The notes: generated from the sequence alone by a model not told the origin. A stretch of DNA of 64,000 bases from an uncultured Stenotrophomonas sp. (GCF_945952405.1 NZ_CAMFIA010000010.1:1-64000); one strand, 5' to 3'. Positions 10,308 to 19,427 are shown, counted from the stretch's first letter. Numbers and translations: made by a program.

Positions 10308-11567
10308 ATGTCTGTCAGTCGCAGTGCGATCAAGAAAGAGCCCGTGGCCCGCGCCACGATGGAGCTGCAGCCGTTTGTCTGGGAGGGGACCGACAAGCGG
10401 GGCGTGAAGATGAAGGGCGAGCAGCTGGCCAAGAACGCCAACCTGCTGCGTGCCGAACTGCGCCGCCAGGGCATCAACCCGGGCCAGGTGAAACCCAAGC
10501 CCAAGCGCATGTTCGGTGCCGCCGGCAAGGCGATCGGCACCAAGGACATCGCCTTCTTCAGCCGGCAGATGGCCACCATGATGAAGTCCGGCGTGCCGAT
10601 CGTCTCGGCGCTGGACATCATCGGCAACGGGCACAAGAACCCGCGCATGAAGAAGATGGTCGATGGCGTGCGCACCGACATCGAGGGCGGCTCGTCGCTG
10701 TACGAGGCGGTCAGCAAGCACCCGGTGCAGTTCGACGAGCTCTACCGCAACCTGGTGCGCGCTGGTGAAGGCGCCGGTGTGCTGGAAACCGTGCTGGACA
10801 CGGTGGCCACCTACAAAGAGAACATCGAATCGCTGAAGGGCAAGATCAAGAAGGCGCTGTTCTACCCGGCGATGGTGGTCGCGGTGGCGCTGCTGGTCAG
10901 CGCCATCCTGCTGATCTTCGTGGTGCCGCAGTTCGAGGACGTGTTCAAGAGCTTCGGCGCCGACCTGCCGGCCTTCACCCAGATCATCGTGGCCTGCTCG
11001 CGCTTCATGGTCTCGTGGTGGTGGCTGATCGCCATCATCGTGGTCGGCAGCATCGCCGGCTTCGTGATGGCCTACAAGCGCTCGCCGGCGATGCAGCACC
11101 GGATGGACCGGCTGATCCTGAAGGTGCCGGTGATCGGCCAGATCATGCACAACAGCTCGATCGCCCGCTTCGCCCGCACCACCGCGGTGACCTTCAAGGC
11201 CGGTGTGCCGCTGGTGGAAGCGCTGGGCATCGTCGCCGGCGCCACCGGCAACAAGGTCTATGAAGAGGCCGTGCTGCGCATGCGCGACGACGTTTCGGTC
11301 GGCTACCCGGTCAACATGGCCATGAAGCAGACCAACCTGTTCCCGCACATGGTGGTACAGATGACCGGCATCGGCGAGGAGGCCGGTGCACTGGACAGCA
11401 TGCTGTTCAAGGTTGCCGAGTATTATGAGCAGGAAGTCAACAATGCCGTGGACGCCTTGAGCAGCCTGCTCGAACCGATGATCATGGTGTTCATCGGGGT
11501 GGTGGTCGGCGGCATGGTCGTCGGCATGTACCTGCCGATCTTCAAGCTCGCTTCCGTCGTCGGATAA
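10308..11567 (+). CDS. pilC: Type IV pilus inner-membrane platform protein PilC
   Basis: GspF/PilC-family polytopic protein that anchors PilB and PilT and couples their motion to pilin insertion. The ATG at 10308 ([12 protein letters not shown]) has CTTGGGGAG upstream; the frame is open earlier but would run across the palindrome and the pilA promoter. The 419-residue protein contains two T2SSF repeats, the first starting [22 protein letters not shown], the second [19 protein letters not shown], each followed by membrane segments near 220, 270 and 390. pilD follows after 7 bp. Confidence 0.96.
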   Translation: MSVSRSAIKKEPVARATMELQPFVWEGTDKRGVKMKGEQLAKNANLLRAELRRQGINPGQVKPKPKRMFGAAGKAIGTKDIAFFSRQMATMMKSGVPIVSALDIIGNGHKNPRMKKMVDGVRTDIEGGSSLYEAVSKHPVQFDELYRNLVRAGEGAGVLETVLDTVATYKENIESLKGKIKKALFYPAMVVAVALLVSAILLIFVVPQFEDVFKSFGADLPAFTQIIVACSRFMVSWWWLIAIIVVGSIAGFVMAYKRSPAMQHRMDRLILKVPVIGQIMHNSSIARFARTTAVTFKAGVPLVEALGIVAGATGNKVYEEAVLRMRDDVSVGYPVNMAMKQTNLFPHMVVQMTGIGEEAGALDSMLFKVAEYYEQEVNNAVDALSSLLEPMIMVFIGVVVGGMVVGMYLPIFKLASVVG

Positions 11568-11574
11568 CACATAC

Positions 11575-12438
11575 ATGGCTTTTCTCGACCAGCATCCCGG
11601 CCTCGGCTACCCCGCCGCGGCCGCCCTGGGACTGCTGCTGGGCAGTTTCCTGAACGTCGTCATCCTGCGCTTGCCCAAGCGCCTGGAATGGCAATGGAAG
11701 CGCGATGCGCGCGAGGTCCTGGAAGAACCGGACTTCTACGAGCCGCCCCCACCGGGCATCGTGGTCGAGCCTTCGCATTGCCCGCACTGCAAGCACAAGC
11801 TGAGCTGGTACGAGAACATCCCCCTGTTCAGCTGGATCATCCAGGGCGGCAAGTGCCGTCACTGCAAGGCCCCGATCTCGCTGCAGTACCCGCTGGTGGA
11901 AGCCCTGACCTCGGTACTGGTACTGGCCTGCGTCTGGCAGTTCGGCTTCGGCTGGCAGGGCTTCGGCGCCATCGTGCTGACCTGCTTCCTGATCGCGCTG
12001 TCCGGCATCGACCTGCGTACCCAGCTGCTGCCCGACCAGTTGACCCTGCCCCTGATGTGGCTGGGCCTGATAGGCAGCATCGACAACCTCTACATGCCGG
12101 CCAAGCCGGCGCTGGTGGGCGCGGCGGTAGGCTACCTGTCGCTGTGGACGGTGTGGTGGCTGTTCAAGCAGCTGACCGGCAAGGAAGGCATGGGCCACGG
12201 CGACTTCAAGCTGCTGGCCGCACTGGGTGCCTGGTGCGGACTGAAGGGCATCCTGCCGATCATCCTGCTGTCCTCGGTGCTGGGCGCCATCATCGGCTCG
12301 ATCTGGCTGTACAGCCGCGGCCGTGACCGCGCCACCCCGATCCCGTTCGGCCCCTACCTGGCGATCGCCGGCTGGTTGTACTTCATGTGGGGCGCGCCCC
12401 TGGTGGAGCAGTATCTGGTCATGAGCGGCCTGCGCTGA
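11575..12438 (+). CDS. pilD: Prepilin peptidase / N-methyltransferase PilD
   Basis: Inner-membrane aspartyl protease that removes prepilin leaders and methylates the new N-terminus; it normally serves type II secretion pseudopilins as well. The 287-residue protein has an N-terminal methylase domain with two CxxC pairs (C69/C72 and C94/C97). The peptidase domain carries the catalytic aspartates D146 (SGIDLRTQLLPD) and D210 (GHGDFKLL). It follows pilC by 7 bp and precedes coaE by 11 bp in one operon, an arrangement common in Xanthomonadaceae. Confidence 0.97.
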   Translation: MAFLDQHPGLGYPAAAALGLLLGSFLNVVILRLPKRLEWQWKRDAREVLEEPDFYEPPPPGIVVEPSHCPHCKHKLSWYENIPLFSWIIQGGKCRHCKAPISLQYPLVEALTSVLVLACVWQFGFGWQGFGAIVLTCFLIALSGIDLRTQLLPDQLTLPLMWLGLIGSIDNLYMPAKPALVGAAVGYLSLWTVWWLFKQLTGKEGMGHGDFKLLAALGAWCGLKGILPIILLSSVLGAIIGSIWLYSRGRDRATPIPFGPYLAIAGWLYFMWGAPLVEQYLVMSGLR

Positions 12439-12449
12439 GGGGACACCCC

Positions 12450-13061
12450 ATGAGCCGGTATGTGGTTGGCCTGACCGGCGGTATTGCCGCCGGCAAGAGC
12501 GAGGTGACCCGGCGCTTCGAGGCGCTGGGCATCGTGGTGGCCGACGCCGACCTGGCCGCCCGTGCCGTGGTTGCGGCCGGCAGCCCGGCGCTGGAGCAGA
12601 TTGCCGCGCGTTTCGGCGCCGGCATGCTGCAGGCCGATGGCAACCTGGACCGCGCCCGCCTGCGCGCCCACGTCTTCGCCGACCCGGCCGAGCGCAGCGC
12701 GCTGGAAGCCATCACCCACCCGGCGATCCGCCTGCTGATGCAGCAACAGTGCGAGCAGGCCGGCAGTCCCTACGCGATCGCCGCCATCCCCCTGCTGACC
12801 GAAGTGGGCGGGCGCCAGGCCTACCCGTGGCTGGACCGGGTGCTGCTGGTGGACGCGCCCGAGGCCGTGCAGCATGCCCGGCTGATGCAGCGCGACGGCA
12901 TCGACGCCGCGCTGGCCGACCGGATGATTGCCGCCCAGGCCAGCCGTGCGCAACGGCGGGCGCTGGCCGATGATGTGGTGGTCAACGATGGCCCGGCCGA
13001 CGACCTGCAGGCACAGGTGGAAGCGCTGCATGCGCGGTATCGGGTGATGGCAGGGGGCTGA
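12450..13061 (+). CDS. coaE: Dephospho-CoA kinase CoaE
   Basis: Final step of coenzyme A synthesis: phosphorylates the 3'-hydroxyl of dephospho-CoA. The ATG at 12450 gives 203 residues, normal for the family. The P-loop GLTGGIAAGKS lies at residues 7-17, followed by the DADLAAR segment and the lid region ITHPAIRLLM. It is the distal gene of pilC-pilD-coaE; the linkage to pilD is conserved in many proteobacteria although the functions are unrelated. Confidence 0.97.
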   Translation: MSRYVVGLTGGIAAGKSEVTRRFEALGIVVADADLAARAVVAAGSPALEQIAARFGAGMLQADGNLDRARLRAHVFADPAERSALEAITHPAIRLLMQQQCEQAGSPYAIAAIPLLTEVGGRQAYPWLDRVLLVDAPEAVQHARLMQRDGIDAALADRMIAAQASRAQRRALADDVVVNDGPADDLQAQVEALHARYRVMAGG

Positions 13062-13110
13062 GCCCCCCACGCATGTCGCGAATGGCCCGGCCGCGAGCGC
13101 GTGCCCGGCG

Positions 13111-14436
13111 CTACAACGGCTTCGGCGAGAACGTCAGGGTGGCGATCACGCCACGCTGGCCACCAGGACGCACGCTCACCTGCCAGCCATACAGATCGCA
13201 CAGGCGGCTGACGATCGACAGGCCGATGCCACCGCCCTGCGAATGCCCGGCATGGGTACCGCGATAGCCACGCTGGAACAGCTTGGCCGCATCTTCTTCG
13301 CTCAGGCCCGGGCCGCTGTCGGTCACCGAGACTGCGTTGGCGCCCACGTGCACGCGCACCTCGCCATCCTGCGAGTACTTGACCGCATTGCCGATCAGGT
13401 TGCCCAGCGCCACCGACAGTGCCGCCTCCGGCGCGTCGATCACCAGGTCGCGCTCGCCTTCCAGCGCCAGTTCCAGCGGCTTGCCACCCAGCTGCGCGCG
13501 GTGTGCGTCCAGCAACTGCTCGGCCACGCGGGCCACGTTGCTGGTACCCTGCCCGCGCTCGTTGCGCGACAGCAGCAGCAGCGCACCGATCAGGTCGCTG
13601 CACTGCTGTTCGGCACGCTGGATGCGCTGCAGGCGCTGCAGCACCTTCTCGTCCAGGCCGGGCCGGGTCAGCAGCAGCTCGGTCGCGCCCCGGATCACCG
13701 CCAGCGGCGTGCGCAGCTCGTGGCTGACGTCGGCATTGAACTCGCGGTCGCGCTGTACCACTTCGGTCAGCCGCGAGGAATAGTCGTCCAGCGCCTGCGC
13801 CAGCTGCCCCACCTCGTCATCGGGGAAGCGCGGTGCCAGCGGCTCGGGCTCGCTGGTGCCGCCGCGGTAGGCGCGCAGCCGCGCGGCCAGGTCCGAGACC
13901 GGCTTCATCACCTTCGACGCCGACCACCAGCCCAGCACCAGCGACAGCACGCTGAACACCAGCACCGACAACACCAGCGCGCGGTTGAGCTGCTTGCCAC
14001 CGCGCACGCTGTCGGTCATGTCATAGGCAAGGAAGAACCAGGCATCGGGCGTCTTGCGCACGGCCAGCTTGTAGGAATACGGCTCGCCATGCTCGTCGCC
14101 ACTGACGCTGTGGATGCCATCGGAGAAACCCGCCCATTGCGCGCGCTCTTCGCGCACCCGGTCGAACTTGTCCTTGGAATACGCATACGCGCGGATCTGC
14201 AGCACCGGCGCGTCGGGGTTGTGGCCCGGGTGCTCGTAGTAGCGCCGCGCGTACTCATCGATGTTGCGGTTCATCAGCTCTTCCACCAGCTGGTTTTCCA
14301 CGCGCAGGCGGGCCCAGTTGGTGGCGAACGCGAACAGTGTTGTCAGGCAGAAGCCCAACAACACGAACGACACGATGATGCGGCTGCGCAAGCGCCGCCG
14401 ATACGGCGTGCGCCGGCGCTCCCCCTTGGTTGCCAC
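13111..14436 (-). CDS. phoQ: PhoQ-like sensor histidine kinase
   Basis: Inner-membrane sensor kinase paired with the response regulator just upstream. I use the GTG at 14436 (441 residues), with GGAAG upstream and 4 bp after the regulator's stop; an ATG at 14478 inside the regulator gene is possible and adds 14 residues. A basic N-terminus leads into TM1 (IIVSFVLLGFCLTTLFAFA), then a periplasmic domain of about 115 residues and TM2 (LVLSVLVFSVLSLVLGW). HAMP, HisKA (DVSHELRTPLAVIRG) and HATPase (GNLIGNAVKYS, DSGPGLSEED, GGIGLSIVSRLC) follow. The PhoQ name rests on context and family; ligand specificity cannot be read from sequence. Confidence 0.85.
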   Translation of the reverse strand: MATKGERRRTPYRRRLRSRIIVSFVLLGFCLTTLFAFATNWARLRVENQLVEELMNRNIDEYARRYYEHPGHNPDAPVLQIRAYAYSKDKFDRVREERAQWAGFSDGIHSVSGDEHGEPYSYKLAVRKTPDAWFFLAYDMTDSVRGGKQLNRALVLSVLVFSVLSLVLGWWSASKVMKPVSDLAARLRAYRGGTSEPEPLAPRFPDDEVGQLAQALDDYSSRLTEVVQRDREFNADVSHELRTPLAVIRGATELLLTRPGLDEKVLQRLQRIQRAEQQCSDLIGALLLLSRNERGQGTSNVARVAEQLLDAHRAQLGGKPLELALEGERDLVIDAPEAALSVALGNLIGNAVKYSQDGEVRVHVGANAVSVTDSGPGLSEEDAAKLFQRGYRGTHAGHSQGGGIGLSIVSRLCDLYGWQVSVRPGGQRGVIATLTFSPKPL

Positions 14437-14440
14437 GGAA

Positions 14441-15118
14441 TCAGGCTTCCGGGGTGGCGATGCGGTATCCGATGCCATGGCGGGTCTGGATCAGCGGCAC
14501 TTCAAACGGCTTGTCGACCACCGCGCGCAGGCCATGGATATGCACGCGCAACGAGTCGGAGTCGGGCAGTTCCTCGCCCCACACACGGGTTTCCAGTTCC
14601 TGCCGGGTCACCACGGCCGGGGCCGCTTCCATCAGCGCCTGCAGGATCTTCAGTGCGGTCGGGTTGAGCTGCAGCAGCTTGCCCTGGCGACGCACTTCCA
14701 GCGTATCCAGGTTGTACTCCAGGTCACCGGTCTCCAGCACGCGGGTCTGTACGCCCTTGCCGCGGCGCGACAGGGCGTTCAGACGCACTTCCACTTCCTG
14801 CAGCGCGAACGGCTTGATCAGGTAATCGTCGGCGCCGGAATCGAAACCGGCCAGCTTGTTGTCCAGCGAATCGCGCGCGGTCAGCATCAGCACCGGGGTC
14901 TGCTTGCGCGCTTCATTGCGCAGCTTGCGGCAGACTTCGATGCCGTCCATGCCTGGCAGGTTGAGATCCAGCACGATCGCGTCGAACTCATGCACTACGG
15001 CCAGGTGCAGGCCGGTAACCCCGTCAGCCGCGAAGTCCACCGTGTGCCCGCGGTCCTCCAGGTAGTCGCCCAGGTTGGCCGCAATGTCGCTGTTGTCTTC
15101 GATTACCAGGATTCTCAC
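14441..15118 (-). CDS. phoP: PhoP-like OmpR-family response regulator
   Basis: DNA-binding response regulator of 225 residues: receiver domain with the acidic pair E7/D8 and phosphorylation site D51 (IVLDLNLPGMDG), then a winged-helix domain (TPEA at the C-terminus, VWGEELPDSDSLRVHIHGLR). The GTG at 15118 has GAGG 6 bp upstream; the upstream extension of the frame runs into the preceding gene. Its stop lies 4 bp before the kinase start, and its own start lies 8 bp after the stop of the small secreted-protein gene at 15127, so the three are almost certainly one transcript. Confidence 0.88.
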   Translation of the reverse strand: MRILVIEDNSDIAANLGDYLEDRGHTVDFAADGVTGLHLAVVHEFDAIVLDLNLPGMDGIEVCRKLRNEARKQTPVLMLTARDSLDNKLAGFDSGADDYLIKPFALQEVEVRLNALSRRGKGVQTRVLETGDLEYNLDTLEVRRQGKLLQLNPTALKILQALMEAAPAVVTRQELETRVWGEELPDSDSLRVHIHGLRAVVDKPFEVPLIQTRHGIGYRIATPEA

Positions 15119-15126
15119 TGTCACCT

Positions 15127-15597
15127 CTAATTGACTGTATTGCTGGCGCGCATGACCTGTCCCATGTCCTGCTGTGCCCGTTCTTTCTGCCGAGCGCGTT
15201 CGGCAACGGTCATGCACTGCGTTGTGGTCCGGTTGGAACCGATGGGCTTTTCACGTTGGCATATTAGACGACTATCTTCACGCGCCCGTGTCAAAACGGT
15301 GTTCACGACCTGCTGGTCGTTGAAGACCTGGGTTTGTACCGGTTCAGGCATGGCGTCACGCGACGGGTACTGCTCCACCGCAGTACGCATGCGTGCCAGC
15401 GCGTCGGTCACCCGCGCACGCTCATCCTGTTTCAGTTCCGAATAGGTCTCGCCATCCCTGAGCTCACCCTCGATACGCGAGATCTGCTGCCGCAACGGCT
15501 GCCCGGGCAGGAACACCTCCTTGGTCTTGGACGCCGATGCGGTACCGACCAGGGCCAGTCCTGACAATAGGACGACCGATATCAAAGCCTGTTTCAT
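15127..15597 (-). CDS. Small secreted protein of unknown function, paralogue B, coupled to phoPQ
   Basis: I do not recognise this family. The 156-residue product starts with a clear signal peptide (MKQALISVVLLSGLALVGTASA-S). The mature part is helical and charged and ends in a conserved block: VFNDQQVVNTVLTRAREDSR, ICQ with C113, GSN, C128, then VAERAR. The two cysteines, 15 apart, could form a periplasmic disulfide. The same block occurs in the gene immediately upstream (15685-16161), so the two are tandem duplicates. The stop codon is 8 bp from phoP, which implies joint expression and suggests a role in signalling to, or output of, the two-component system. That role is inference. Confidence 0.8.
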   Translation of the reverse strand: MKQALISVVLLSGLALVGTASASKTKEVFLPGQPLRQQISRIEGELRDGETYSELKQDERARVTDALARMRTAVEQYPSRDAMPEPVQTQVFNDQQVVNTVLTRAREDSRLICQREKPIGSNRTTTQCMTVAERARQKERAQQDMGQVMRASNTVN

Positions 15598-15684
15598 GGC
15601 AAACAAATCCTTGTCTGTGGCGAATCCCGACTCTATTCGCACCGCCTTCACGCCAGCAAGTGCCAATGGTCCGGGCGCCGGGGC

Positions 15685-16161
15685 CTAGTGCGAGGTTGCG
15701 GGATTGAAATTGTTGAACGTACGCTGGTCGTTCAACAGCGCCTTGCCCTTTTCCGCGATGCGGCGCCGCTCGGCCACGCTCAGGCAGCGGCTCCTGGGCA
15801 TGTTGCTGCCGGTACCACGGGTGTACTGGCAGATCTGCCGGCTGTCGTCGTGGGCACGGGTCAGCACGGTATTGATGCGCTCCTGGTCGTTGAAGACCTC
15901 ACCCTGCACCTGCGGCGGCAGCTCCTGCAGGTCCTGATGGCTGCCCATCCGCGCGGTGATGCGGGCCAGCGCCTCGCGCACCGCGGTGCGGTCGTCGGCG
16001 GAGATTTCGCTGTAATCGCCGTCGTCCAGGGCCTGTTCGACCTGGCGCACCTGCTCGGCGACCGGCGTCTGCCGGTCCATCTGCACAACGGCCTTTCCCG
16101 GCCTGGCCGCAGCCGTCCCGGCCAATCCCAGCAACAACGCGATCATCGTGATGCGGTACAT
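15685..16161 (-). CDS. Small secreted protein of unknown function, paralogue A
   Basis: A 158-residue exported protein and tandem paralogue of the product at 15127-15597. The ATG at 16161 is chosen because GGAGG lies 8 bp upstream; an ATG six codons earlier is the alternative. Signal peptide MYRITMIALLLGLAGTAAA. The conserved C-terminal block reads VFNDQERINTVLTRAHDDSR, ICQ (C111), GSN, C126, SVAER. The cysteine spacing of 15 is identical to the paralogue, while N-terminal halves differ more. It is the first gene of the apparent A-B-phoP-phoQ run; a terminator for rimK lies upstream, so a promoter for the run should lie between about 16160 and 16240. Confidence 0.8.
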   Translation of the reverse strand: MYRITMIALLLGLAGTAAARPGKAVVQMDRQTPVAEQVRQVEQALDDGDYSEISADDRTAVREALARITARMGSHQDLQELPPQVQGEVFNDQERINTVLTRAHDDSRQICQYTRGTGSNMPRSRCLSVAERRRIAEKGKALLNDQRTFNNFNPATSH

Positions 16162-16242
16162 CGCCAGCCTCCGATCCATCCAGGAACGATGCTGGCACTC
16201 TACGACCGTCACGCCGCCTCCACAAGGGACGCCCGCAGGCAT

Positions 16243-16275
16243 AAAAAAGACCCAGGCGGTGCCCCCGCCTGGGTC
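16243..16275 (-). terminator. Intrinsic terminator after rimK
   Basis: An 11-bp perfect stem GACCCAGGCGG / CCGCCTGGGTC with a 5-nt loop is followed on the minus strand by six T residues (16248-16243). It lies 130 bp beyond the rimK stop and isolates rimK from the downstream secreted-protein/phoPQ run. Confidence 0.88.
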
Positions 16276-16405
16276 TGAAGTTGTATCCCGATACCGGTCC
16301 TGCTGAGAGGCAGAGCTGCGGTTCGCTGAAGCCTACGCTGGGACCGATTAAAGGCTTGTTAAGTCCGGCCTCAATCACCCATGAGAATTTCAAGCGACTG
16401 AATAA

Positions 16406-17284
16406 TCAGGGTTTTTTCAACTTCTCGACGTGTTCGATGATGCGCGTGGCCACGTCCACCCCACAGGCCGCTTCGATCCCCTCCAGGCCCGGCGTGGAGT
16501 TCACTTCCAGCACCAGCGGGCCGCGTGCGGAGCGGATCAGGTCCACCCCGCACACCGAAAGGCCCAGCGCCTTGGCCGAACGCACCGCCACCTGCTGTTC
16601 GGCACGGCTGGCCTTGGCCGCCACGGCCGTGCCGCCGGCATGCAGGTTGGAGCGGAAGTCGCCTTCCGGCGCCTGCCGCTGCATCGAGGCCACCACCTGG
16701 TCACCGACCACGAAGCAACGCAGGTCGGCCCCCTTGGCCTCGCCGATGAATTCCTGCATCAGGAAATTGGCGTACAGCCCGCGCAACGCCTCGACGATGC
16801 CACGCGACGCGCTGGCCTTCTCGGTGAGGATCACGCCACGCCCCTGGGTACCCTCGTTGAGCTTCACCACGTGCGGCGGCGGGCCGAGCATGGACAGCAG
16901 GTCAACGGTGTCATCGGGGTTGTCGCCGAAGACGGTGACCGGCATGTCGATGCCCTTGGCCGCCAGCAGCTGGTGCGCGCGCAGCTTGTCGCGCGAACGC
17001 AGGATCGCATCGGAGGGGTTCGGCGTGCGCGCGCCCATCAGCTCGAACTGGCGCAGCACGGCGGTGCCGTACCGGGTGATCGAGGCCCCGATGCGCGGGA
17101 TGACCATGTCCACGCCGGTCATCGGCCGGCCCTTGTAGTGCATCGAAAAGCCATCGGCGGCAATACGCATGTAGCAGCGCAGCGGGTCGAGGATGCGCAC
17201 GGTATGGCCGCGCGCGCGCGCCGCCTCGACCAGCCGGCGGGTGGAATACAGGGAGCTGTTGCGGGACAGGATGGCGAGCTTCAT
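16406..17284 (-). CDS. rimK: RimK-family ATP-grasp ligase
   Basis: RimK adds glutamate residues to the C-terminus of ribosomal protein S6 in E. coli and can make poly-alpha-glutamate. The 292-residue product starts [22 protein letters not shown] and carries the ATP-grasp motifs [29 protein letters not shown] and the metal-binding [12 protein letters not shown] near the end. Length and motifs match RimK throughout. It is monocistronic, divergent from the thioesterase at 17416 and followed by a strong terminator. The exact substrate cannot be told from sequence. Confidence 0.92.
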   Translation of the reverse strand: MKLAILSRNSSLYSTRRLVEAARARGHTVRILDPLRCYMRIAADGFSMHYKGRPMTGVDMVIPRIGASITRYGTAVLRQFELMGARTPNPSDAILRSRDKLRAHQLLAAKGIDMPVTVFGDNPDDTVDLLSMLGPPPHVVKLNEGTQGRGVILTEKASASRGIVEALRGLYANFLMQEFIGEAKGADLRCFVVGDQVVASMQRQAPEGDFRSNLHAGGTAVAAKASRAEQQVAVRSAKALGLSVCGVDLIRSARGPLVLEVNSTPGLEGIEAACGVDVATRIIEHVEKLKKP

Positions 17285-17415
17285 CGCGGCAGGATCGGGC
17301 GGCAGGCGCGCAGCATAGCGCGGCCGTGTGGCGGGTGGATGATGCCGTGCGGCGTGGCTTGGCCGGCCGCGGGCGGCACACTGCGCAGACCTGTTCAGCG
17401 CGCATGGAGCGGCCG

Positions 17416-17838
17416 ATGACGATCACTGTGTTCCCACGATTTTCCGAAGTGGACGTGCTTGGCCACGTCACCAACACCGCCCTGCCCGTGTGGTTCGAGG
17501 AGGGCCGCCAGGAGATCTTCCGCCACTTCAGCCAGGCGGCCAGCATGCGTGACCTGACGCTGATCCTGCGCCGCTACGAGATCGACTTCCTGCAGCAGAT
17601 CCAGCCCGGCCATGAGGTGCGCATCGAGACCCGCATCGAGGCCATCGGCCGCTCTTCGCTGTCGATCGTGCAGCAGGCGTTCCAGCAGCAACGGCAGGTC
17701 GCCAGCGGACGCTGCGTGATGGTGCATTTCGACTATGCGGCCAACGCCTCGCGCGCGATCGACACAGCACAGCGGCAGGCGCTGGCCGGGCTGTTCACCG
17801 AGGAGTACGCGCGGTCACTGGCAACCGCACCCACCTGA
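17416..17838 (+). CDS. 4HBT hot-dog-fold acyl-CoA thioesterase
   Basis: Putative cytoplasmic thioesterase of 140 residues. The ATG at 17416 has GGAG 6 bp upstream; another ATG at 17404 is weaker. The catalytic region of YbgC/FadM-like enzymes is visible as [25 protein letters not shown], which keeps the Asp, the GHV turn and the conserved FE..R. A second half with [19 protein letters not shown] completes the hot-dog fold. The usual asparagine pair after GHV is TNT instead of NN. Substrate unknown. It is divergent from rimK and convergent with the lipoprotein gene at 17856. Confidence 0.85.
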   Translation: MTITVFPRFSEVDVLGHVTNTALPVWFEEGRQEIFRHFSQAASMRDLTLILRRYEIDFLQQIQPGHEVRIETRIEAIGRSSLSIVQQAFQQQRQVASGRCVMVHFDYAANASRAIDTAQRQALAGLFTEEYARSLATAPT

Positions 17839-17855
17839 GCCGTTGCGGGAGGCCC

Positions 17856-18245
17856 TCAGCTGCACGCGGTGCCGCCCAGGGCCCATTTCTTCAGCTTGCC
17901 CAGTTCTTCCGCAGCATGCATCTTGGTGTACAGCGTAACCGTCGTCACGCCCTCAACTTCCTTGAGCACGATCACCTTGTAGATCTGGGTGCCGACTCCC
18001 GATGCCCCCTGGACGATCCTGGCTTCTTTCAGATCGTTGTAGTTCTGCACATCGTTGATCGCCTGGCCCACCGGCAGCAGCGACACCGGCCGGCATTCCC
18101 CCATCGCGGCAACAATGTGCTTCAGCGTCAGCTGGTAGCCCTGATCAAGGGTGAATGTGGAGGCATACTCCGGTCGTTCCAGCCCTTGCGGGCTCGACGC
18201 ACAGCCGGCGAGAAGTACCGTTGCCACCACAGACAGACGACGCAT
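17856..18245 (-). CDS. Putative lipoprotein of unknown function
   Basis: 129 residues with an N-terminal signal and lipobox (VVATVLLAGC, Cys15), so likely anchored in the outer membrane. The mature domain has two further cysteines (in GECRPVS and at the C-terminal GGTACS) and a predicted beta-rich segment (QIYKVIVLKEVEGVTTVTLYTKM). I do not recognise a named family. It is read alone; the neighbouring DUF805 gene begins 460 bp upstream on the same strand with an 80-bp gap between them, so co-transcription is possible. Confidence 0.75.
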   Translation of the reverse strand: MRRLSVVATVLLAGCASSPQGLERPEYASTFTLDQGYQLTLKHIVAAMGECRPVSLLPVGQAINDVQNYNDLKEARIVQGASGVGTQIYKVIVLKEVEGVTTVTLYTKMHAAEELGKLKKWALGGTACS

Positions 18246-18324
18246 GCGGGAACCTCCCTGTTTGTCCGCTGGAGTCTAACCCACGCTCCCGCCCGGTGGC
18301 AGGAGCGGCGAACGCCGCAGGAAC

Positions 18325-18705
18325 TCAGCCGAATCGATTCGGTTCCTCGCTGCCTGGCAGCAGCATGATCGGGAACAGCACGAACACGCCCAACGGAATG
18401 AAGGCGATGACCACGTACCAGCCGGACTCGTCGATATCGTGCAGCCTGCGCACGGCCAGGGCCAGCATCGGTGGCAGGAAGACCAGGACCGCGATGATCG
18501 CCAGCACTGATCCCAGCATCTCCAACTGCCGGGACAGCTCCCAATCGAACAGATCGGTGCCGATCAGCCAGTATCCGATATTCATCAGGCTGTAGCTCAG
18601 CCCCGCCAGCAGAAGGCCCAGCAGGGAAAATGACCAGAACTCGATGCGGTCGGAGCGCCCTGAAAAATCAAGGCATCGCCTGATGGGCACAAGTGCAGCG
18701 ATCAT
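18325..18705 (-). CDS. DUF805 integral membrane protein
   Basis: 126 residues with the DUF805 hallmarks: an N-terminal CLDFSGRSDRIEFW, three to four hydrophobic segments, the central RRLHDIDESGW and a C-terminal PNRFG. Members are small inner-membrane proteins of unknown biochemical role. The length is typical. Nothing in its neighbourhood (lipoprotein, tRNA) points to a function. Confidence 0.88.
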   Translation of the reverse strand: MIAALVPIRRCLDFSGRSDRIEFWSFSLLGLLLAGLSYSLMNIGYWLIGTDLFDWELSRQLEMLGSVLAIIAVLVFLPPMLALAVRRLHDIDESGWYVVIAFIPLGVFVLFPIMLLPGSEEPNRFG

Positions 18706-19004
18706 TCACGCTCCGGGCAACGGATGATGGGAGGCAGCGGCTAACGATCTTTTAGCATCCGCCAGCCAAGCACCGACTGAACCTGTCGGCCTGAAGCGGC
18801 TTCCATCAAGGCCAGGTACGCCCGTTCACCGGTCATCGCGACCGGGAGTCCACACGTGGGATGAGAGCGGCTCCAGCGCCACTGCCATGCAGTGTCGGCG
18901 ATGGCTCGCGGGGCATCATCGAGTCGACCCGCGGGGCCGAAACCTCGCGCAGCCGCAGGCTGAGCGAGGCGCGCAGGGCCGGGAGCCTATGCGCTAGCGG
19001 CGCC
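18706..19004. other. Intergenic stretch without a supported gene
   Basis: No reading frame here has a convincing start, ribosome-binding site or recognisable product. The only structure noted is a short inverted repeat GCTAA-N7-TTAGC near 18741, just upstream of the DUF805 gene, which could be part of its promoter region but is too short to name. Confidence 0.5.
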
Positions 19005-19097
19005 TCAGCATATCGGGATGCCCGAGCAACCCGTCAGCGCCAGCACTGCAGAAACAATCAACACCAAGACCACTTTCCTGACCACATCCCGCTCCAT
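19005..19097 (-). CDS. Candidate very small lipoprotein
   Basis: A 30-codon frame encodes a charged start, a hydrophobic core and a lipobox (VLALTGC) followed by only six residues, SGIPIC. Such minimal lipoproteins (entericidin-like or LptM-like) exist in many proteobacteria. A GTG four codons in (19085) has GGAG 6 bp upstream and is the likelier start, giving 26 residues. There is no family match I can name, so the call rests on the signal and lipobox alone. Confidence 0.45.
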   Translation of the reverse strand: MERDVVRKVVLVLIVSAVLALTGCSGIPIC

Positions 19098-19290
19098 TTT
19101 TGGCAGCGATGAGTGTACAGCAGCAACCGGAAATCCCGGACGCCCCCATGCATCTGCAACGGCGCGCGCGGGGCACGTGTGCGTGGAAGGTCCGGTCTGA
19201 TCGGGGCTGTGCGAGTCTTCCGGCAGGCCATGCTGCGGAGCGGCTCGTCGGGTGCGGAGTGCCAGCACTGGGCGCAGGCCGCGGGAGACA

Positions 19291-19364
19291 TGGAGCGGGC
19301 GATGGGAATCGAACCCACGTCAGTAGCTTGGGAAGCTACAGCTCTACCATTGAGCTACGCCCGC
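19291..19364 (-). tRNA. glyU: tRNA-Gly (anticodon CCC)
   Basis: A complete 74-nt cloverleaf on the minus strand: acceptor GCGGGCG / CGCCCGC, D arm with GTAGCTCAATGGTAGAGC, anticodon stem GTAGC / GCTAC closing loop TTCCCAA (anticodon CCC), and T arm GTGGGTTCGATTCCCAT. The 3' CCA is encoded (19293-19291). It closely resembles E. coli glyU. It reads GGG codons. A palindromic repeat lies 64 bp upstream of its 5' end. Confidence 0.97.
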
Positions 19365-19427
19365 ATTGCGGATGAAAGTCTATGCGCTGGAGACGGTGTT
19401 GCGCAATGGTGCGCGCCGCATCGGCAC

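Noticed and set aside
16340..16360. TTAA repeats with 11-bp spacing as a PhoP box for the secreted-protein/phoPQ run
   Set aside because: They lie upstream of the strong rimK terminator with respect to the direction of transcription, so a promoter there could not easily serve the run.
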